Assembly (NCBI GenBank): GCA_937928195.1 | Contig: CALEYZ010000010.1 | Span: forward strand, 1 to 34,255 | Length of the DNA stretch: 34,255 bases | Direction: 5' to 3' | Source: an uncultured Limnohabitans sp. | GTDB lineage: Bacteria; Pseudomonadota; Gammaproteobacteria; Burkholderiales; Burkholderiaceae_C | In this document: positions 31,166 to 34,255 of the stretch, one piece after another | Layout of the letters: each line of letters opens with the position of its first letter | Numbering within the stretch: position 1 is the first letter of the stretch | Notes under the pieces: generated by a model | What the model saw: only the letters and a program-made list of their open reading frames with translations | Databases searched by the model: none | What the model was told of the DNA's origin: nothing | Translations under genes and position numbers: made by a program

Positions 31166-31638
31166 TCCATTTCTTGCAATGCTTCATCGGTTGGCGAGGT
31201 CTCCAACTGAATCACCGCATCTAACAACTGATACAACTGCGCCAATTTTTGTTTGCCCAGTTCGCTTTCCATCCAAACGTAGTGCGCCTCAATGGCTTGC
31301 GACAACTTGGCCACTTTGGACAAACCCAGCTTGGTGGCCCTCACCACTGTTCGCCGTGCATCTTGCGGACAGCGACTGCGTTCAATCAAACCATCGCGTT
31401 CCATGCGCGTCAGCACGCCCGTCAAACTGGGGCCAAGCAAAAAAGCTTCACGGGCAACCCTGCCTGTCTCCACGCCCTCTGCATTGCTGGCATGTTCCCC
31501 CAGCACCCGCAACACGCGCCACTGCTGGTCTGACAAACCGTGCTCTCGCAGACTGGGACGGGTGTGCGTCATCACGGCCTCGCGTGCTTGCAGCAGCAGT
31601 CGAGGCAGATTGCGGTGAACGAAAGCTTGTTGTTTCAT
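31162..31638 (-). CDS. hpaR: Homoprotocatechuate degradation repressor HpaR (MarR family)
   Basis: HpaR represses the meta-cleavage operon until the aromatic inducer is present. The 158-residue protein has the winged-helix MarR layout. There is an N-terminal dimerisation helix, then LREHGLSDQQWRVLRVLGEH (about 32-51), the recognition helix region REAFLLGPSLTGVLTRMERD and the wing LIERSRCPQDARRTVVRATK. The C-terminal helices close the dimer. It is the first gene of the operon it is expected to control, overlapping hpaG1 by ATGA, so repression would also limit its own synthesis. A 16-bp palindrome lies 14 bases upstream of its ATG. No strong ribosome binding site is visible, and the leader is probably very short. 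Confidence 0.92.
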   Translation of the reverse strand: MKQQAFVHRNLPRLLLQAREAVMTHTRPSLREHGLSDQQWRVLRVLGEHASNAEGVETGRVAREAFLLGPSLTGVLTRMERDGLIERSRCPQDARRTVVRATKLGLSKVAKLSQAIEAHYVWMESELGKQKLAQLYQLLDAVIQLETSPTDEALQEME

Positions 31639-31651
31639 GAGGTTTGAATTT

Positions 31652-31667
31652 ATTTAACATGTTAAAT
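31652..31667. promoter_or_regulatory. Perfect 16-bp palindrome, probable HpaR operator
   Basis: ATTTAACATGTTAAAT is a perfect palindrome of the size and type bound by MarR-family dimers. It is flanked by outer arms TTTGAA (31643-31648) and TTCAAA (31673-31678), whose centre is shifted by one base. On the minus strand it overlaps candidate -10 boxes for hpaR: TTGTTT, 18 bases, TTAAAT, or TTGCGT, 16 bases, TAACAT. A bound repressor would block RNA polymerase. Occupancy by HpaR is inference from position and shape. Confidence 0.7.
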
Positions 31668-31688
31668 GAATTTTCAAACAACGCAAAA

Positions 31689-31702
31689 TCGGGTTAACCC
31701 GA
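31689..31702. promoter_or_regulatory. Second perfect palindrome between hpaR and the nitronate monooxygenase gene
   Basis: TCGGGTTAACCCGA is a perfect 14-bp palindrome 64 bases upstream of the nitronate monooxygenase start. It shares only the TTAA core with the AT-rich palindrome next to hpaR, so it probably binds a different factor, or serves as a weak second site. Nothing else in the window carries this sequence that I noticed. Confidence 0.45.
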
Positions 31703-31765
31703 GCCACTGTCAAAAATTGCCCTTGGGCTTTCGTCAAGCGCCTGCACAAAGGGAATAATTGCGCC

Positions 31766-32842
31766 ATGCACACCTCTTTTTTCGACGCCCACACCCTCCG
31801 ATTGGTGCAAGCGCCCATGGCCGGCTCCCAAAACCATGTGTTGGCCGCCGCCGTCTTCCAAGCGGGGGGCTTGGGCAGCCTGCCCGCCGCCATGTTGAAT
31901 GCGGCGCAATTGCAAAACGAGCTCAGCGCCTTTCAGATGGCCATCGCATCGAGCGCCCCTGCGTCCGCCGTTTGGGGCGATCAATTGCCTGTCAACGTCA
32001 ATTTCTTTTGCCACACGCCGCCCGTCCCACAAGCCGACAAAGAAGCTGCATGGCGTGCAAAACTCTCTGCGGCCTATCAATCGCACGGCATTGACCCCCA
32101 ATCTGTTGGCGCTGGCCCAGGCCGCGCGCCATTCAACGAAGAAAGCTTGACGCTCATGGGCCAGTTCAAACCGGCTGTGGTCAGCTTTCATTTTGGTTTG
32201 CCGAAAGCCGAGTGGGTCCAACAGCTCAAAGCTTGGGGCCTTCAAATTTGGTCCTCCGCCACCACGGTGCAAGAAGCCCAATGGCTTGAACAGCACGGCG
32301 CCGATGCCGTGATTGCGCAAGGCTTGGAAGCCGGCGGTCATCGTGGCATGTTCCTCACGGAAGATGTCAGCACGCAAGTCAGTACCTTGGCCTTGCTGCC
32401 GCAAATCGTCAAAGCCGTGAAGGTGCCAGTGATTGCGGCGGGCGGCATTTCCAGTGCAGCAGCAGTCGGAGCGGCCAAACGCTTGGGCGCCAGCGCCGTT
32501 CAAGTGGGCACCGCATTTTTGACCAGCCACGAAGCCACCACAAGCGCCGTGCACCGGCAAGCGCTGATGTCAGCGGCAGCACGCCATACGGCTTTGACCA
32601 ATTTGTTCAGCGGCAGACCCGCGCGCGGCATTGTGAACAAGTTCATGACGGACTTTGGACCGATCAACCCTGAAGCTCCCGATTTTCCATTGGCCACTGC
32701 GGCTGTGGCCCCTTTGCGGGCTGCAGCAGAAGCGCAGGGTTCGGGTGATTACTCGCCTTTGTGGTCCGGGCAAAACGCGTCCGATTGCCAAGCCTTGCCC
32801 GCGGCCGACATCACCCACAAACTCTTACAAGGCTGGGACTGA
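31766..32842 (+). CDS. Nitronate monooxygenase (NMO/2-nitropropane dioxygenase family)
   Basis: This FMN enzyme oxidises alkyl nitronates, including the toxin propionate-3-nitronate, to carbonyl compounds and nitrite. The 358-residue protein is an FMN-binding TIM barrel. RLVQAPMAGSQNHVLAAAV (12-30) and AGGLGSLPAAML lie near the N-terminus. The catalytic base H192 is in GLEAGGHRGMF. The phosphate loops are VPVIAAGGISS (220-230) and VQVGTAFLTS (245-254). SGRPARGIVNKFM follows. These features fit class I NMO. AGGGA lies about a dozen bases before the ATG. It diverges from the hpa operon across a 127-base region with two palindromes; a functional link to the operon is not evident. Confidence 0.9.
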   Translation: MHTSFFDAHTLRLVQAPMAGSQNHVLAAAVFQAGGLGSLPAAMLNAAQLQNELSAFQMAIASSAPASAVWGDQLPVNVNFFCHTPPVPQADKEAAWRAKLSAAYQSHGIDPQSVGAGPGRAPFNEESLTLMGQFKPAVVSFHFGLPKAEWVQQLKAWGLQIWSSATTVQEAQWLEQHGADAVIAQGLEAGGHRGMFLTEDVSTQVSTLALLPQIVKAVKVPVIAAGGISSAAAVGAAKRLGASAVQVGTAFLTSHEATTSAVHRQALMSAAARHTALTNLFSGRPARGIVNKFMTDFGPINPEAPDFPLATAAVAPLRAAAEAQGSGDYSPLWSGQNASDCQALPAADITHKLLQGWD

Positions 32843-32889
32843 TTCCGCCCTGCGTGCATTTGTTCCCGACAGAGTGGTAGGCTTGCAGC

Positions 32890-34255
32890 ATGGCCAAAGA
32901 CAAAACCATTTTCACGTGCACCGATTGCGGCGGCACCACCCCGCGCTGGTTGGGCAAATGCCCCGCCTGCGGCGCTTGGAACACCCTCATTGAAAGCACG
33001 GTCGACGCCGGCGGCAGCGCCAAAAACCGGTACACCAGCCAATTTCAGGCGCTGGCCAAAACCTCTGAGCTCACCAAGTTGGGCGACATTGAAGCCACCG
33101 ATGTCGACCGCAGCCCCACGGGCATTGAAGAACTGGACCGCGCTTTAGGCGGCGGTGTGGTGGAAGGCGGCGTGGTCTTGATTGGCGGCGACCCCGGCAT
33201 TGGCAAGTCCACCCTGCTGTTGCAAGCGCTCGATGCCTTGCAACGCAAAGGCATGAACACCTTGTATGTGACGGGCGAAGAAAGTGGCGCTCAAGTGGCC
33301 CTGCGCTCCAGGCGTCTGGGCTTAGACCACAGCCAAGTGCAAGTCTTGGCCGAAATTCAGCTGGAAAAAATCCTGGCCACCCTGCAAACCGAGCGGCCTC
33401 ACATTGCGGTCATCGACTCCATCCAAACGGTGTACTCCGATCAGCTCACCTCGGCCCCTGGCTCGGTGGCACAGGTCAGAGAATGCGCAGCGCATCTGAC
33501 CCGCGCAGCCAAAGCCACCGGCACCGCCATCGTTTTGGTGGGCCATGTCACCAAGGAAGGTGCGCTGGCAGGCCCGCGCGTTTTAGAGCACATGGTCGAC
33601 ACCGTCTTGTACTTTGAAGGCGACACCCACAGCAGCTTCCGCCTTATTCGGGCCATCAAAAACCGCTTTGGCGCCGTCAACGAGATTGGTGTTTTTGCCA
33701 TGACCGAAAAAGGCCTGAAGGGGGTTTCCAACCCCAGCGCCATCTTTTTGTCGCAACACGAAGAGCCCGTGGCGGGCAGTTGCGTCATGGTCACGTTGGA
33801 AGGCACGCGGCCTTTGTTGGTAGAAATTCAAGCCCTGGTCGACAGCGGTGGCCCTAGCCCGCGCAGGCTGTCGGTGGGCCTCGAAAGAGACCGTTTGGCC
33901 ATGCTCTTGGCGGTCTTGCACCGGCATGCTGGCGTGGCTTGCATGGACCAAGATGTGTTCGTGAATGCGGTGGGTGGCGTTCGCATTAGTGAACCTGCAG
34001 CTGACTTGGCCGTAATGTTAGCAATCACTTCATCTCTTCGAGGCAAGCCTTTGCCCAAGGGTTTCATTGCGTTTGGCGAGGTGGGTTTGGCCGGCGAAGT
34101 GCGGCCCGCACCCCGCGGCCAAGAGCGCCTCAAAGAAGCCGCCAAGCTGGGCTTTACGGTGGCCGTGGTGCCCAAAGCCAACGCCCCCAAGAAGAACGAT
34201 AAGAACTTTGAAGGCCTCACCATTTATCCGGTTGACCGCATCGAAGACGCCATGA
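32890..34255 (+). CDS. radA: DNA repair protein RadA (3' end just outside window)
   Basis: RadA (Sms) is a RecA-related helicase that processes recombination intermediates. The frame runs from an ATG at 32890 to the window edge, 455 complete codons. The family has about 450-460 residues, so only the last few codons should be missing. The zinc finger has C10, C13, C24 and C27 (CTDC and CPAC). Walker A is GGDPGIGKST (99-108) and Walker B is HIAVIDS (171-177). The RadA-specific KNRFG motif lies at 257-261. The C-terminal Lon-protease-like domain begins at about 280 and includes GGPSPRRLSVGLERDRLAML, VNAVGGVRISEPAADL and FGEVGLAGEVRP. It is monocistronic as far as can be seen. Confidence 0.96.
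   Translation, partial: MAKDKTIFTCTDCGGTTPRWLGKCPACGAWNTLIESTVDAGGSAKNRYTSQFQALAKTSELTKLGDIEATDVDRSPTGIEELDRALGGGVVEGGVVLIGGDPGIGKSTLLLQALDALQRKGMNTLYVTGEESGAQVALRSRRLGLDHSQVQVLAEIQLEKILATLQTERPHIAVIDSIQTVYSDQLTSAPGSVAQVRECAAHLTRAAKATGTAIVLVGHVTKEGALAGPRVLEHMVDTVLYFEGDTHSSFRLIRAIKNRFGAVNEIGVFAMTEKGLKGVSNPSAIFLSQHEEPVAGSCVMVTLEGTRPLLVEIQALVDSGGPSPRRLSVGLERDRLAMLLAVLHRHAGVACMDQDVFVNAVGGVRISEPAADLAVMLAITSSLRGKPLPKGFIAFGEVGLAGEVRPAPRGQERLKEAAKLGFTVAVVPKANAPKKNDKNFEGLTIYPVDRIEDAM

Noticed and set aside
1..34255. Search by eye for tRNA genes, CRISPR arrays, insertion sequences, prophage or defence genes
   Set aside because: Intergenic gaps are too short for arrays or RNA genes, and no transposase, integrase or terminal repeats were recognised.

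Overview
This 34 kb window looks like ordinary chromosome from a betaproteobacterium of the order Burkholderiales, most likely family Comamonadaceae (Limnohabitans/Rhodoferax-like). That placement is an inference. It rests on moderate GC, dense gene packing, a PhaM-type polyhydroxyalkanoate granule protein, DUF3567 and DUF3108 proteins, a split hpaG1/hpaG2 pair and the gene neighbourhoods. No database search was possible. I see no tRNA, rRNA, CRISPR array, insertion sequence or phage gene. No gene-free gap exceeds 300 bases.

Left part (1-5.8 kb): recG (cut by the window edge) and a small helix-turn-helix regulator lie on the minus strand. They diverge from the queuosine pair queA-tgt. The shared promoter region holds a long inverted repeat and a hairpin followed by six T. 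A minus-strand pair, phaM followed by a FIST-domain sensor gene, meets tgt tail to tail.

Middle part (5.9-23.3 kb): mostly housekeeping and small metabolic genes. These include a glutathione transferase-like protein, a crotonase, a DksA-like zinc protein with a small eRF1-like partner, a MarC membrane protein and a fumarylacetoacetase-fold enzyme. They also include a DUF3108 and a DUF3567 protein, an AbrB-type membrane protein behind a class III aminotransferase, purU, a GlcD-like flavoprotein, yggS head to head with a PilT-family ATPase, and a beta-hydroxyacid dehydrogenase. The block rsmI / yraN / SIS protein / BON lipoprotein keeps the rsmI-yraN-diaA-dolP order known from enterobacteria, but without lpoA.

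Right part (22.4-31.6 kb): the main metabolic unit is a tightly packed minus-strand operon for meta-cleavage of homoprotocatechuate (3,4-dihydroxyphenylacetate). The order is hpaR, hpaG1, hpaG2, hpaE, hpaD, hpaF, hpaH, hpaI, followed without a break by a class II aldolase, a ketopantoate-reductase-like enzyme and an EamA permease. HpaD opens the ring and HpaE oxidises the semialdehyde. HpaF and the HpaG proteins isomerise and decarboxylate, HpaH hydrates, and HpaI cleaves to pyruvate and succinic semialdehyde. HpaR (MarR family) probably controls the unit through a perfect 16-bp palindrome just upstream of its own start. The usual upstream monooxygenase hpaBC is not in the window. Divergent from the operon are a nitronate monooxygenase and then radA, which runs off the right edge a few codons before its end.

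The observations most worth following up are the three-gene tail on the hpa operon, the two palindromes between hpaR and the nitronate monooxygenase, the divergent regulator/queA control region, and the zinc-site insertion in Tgt.
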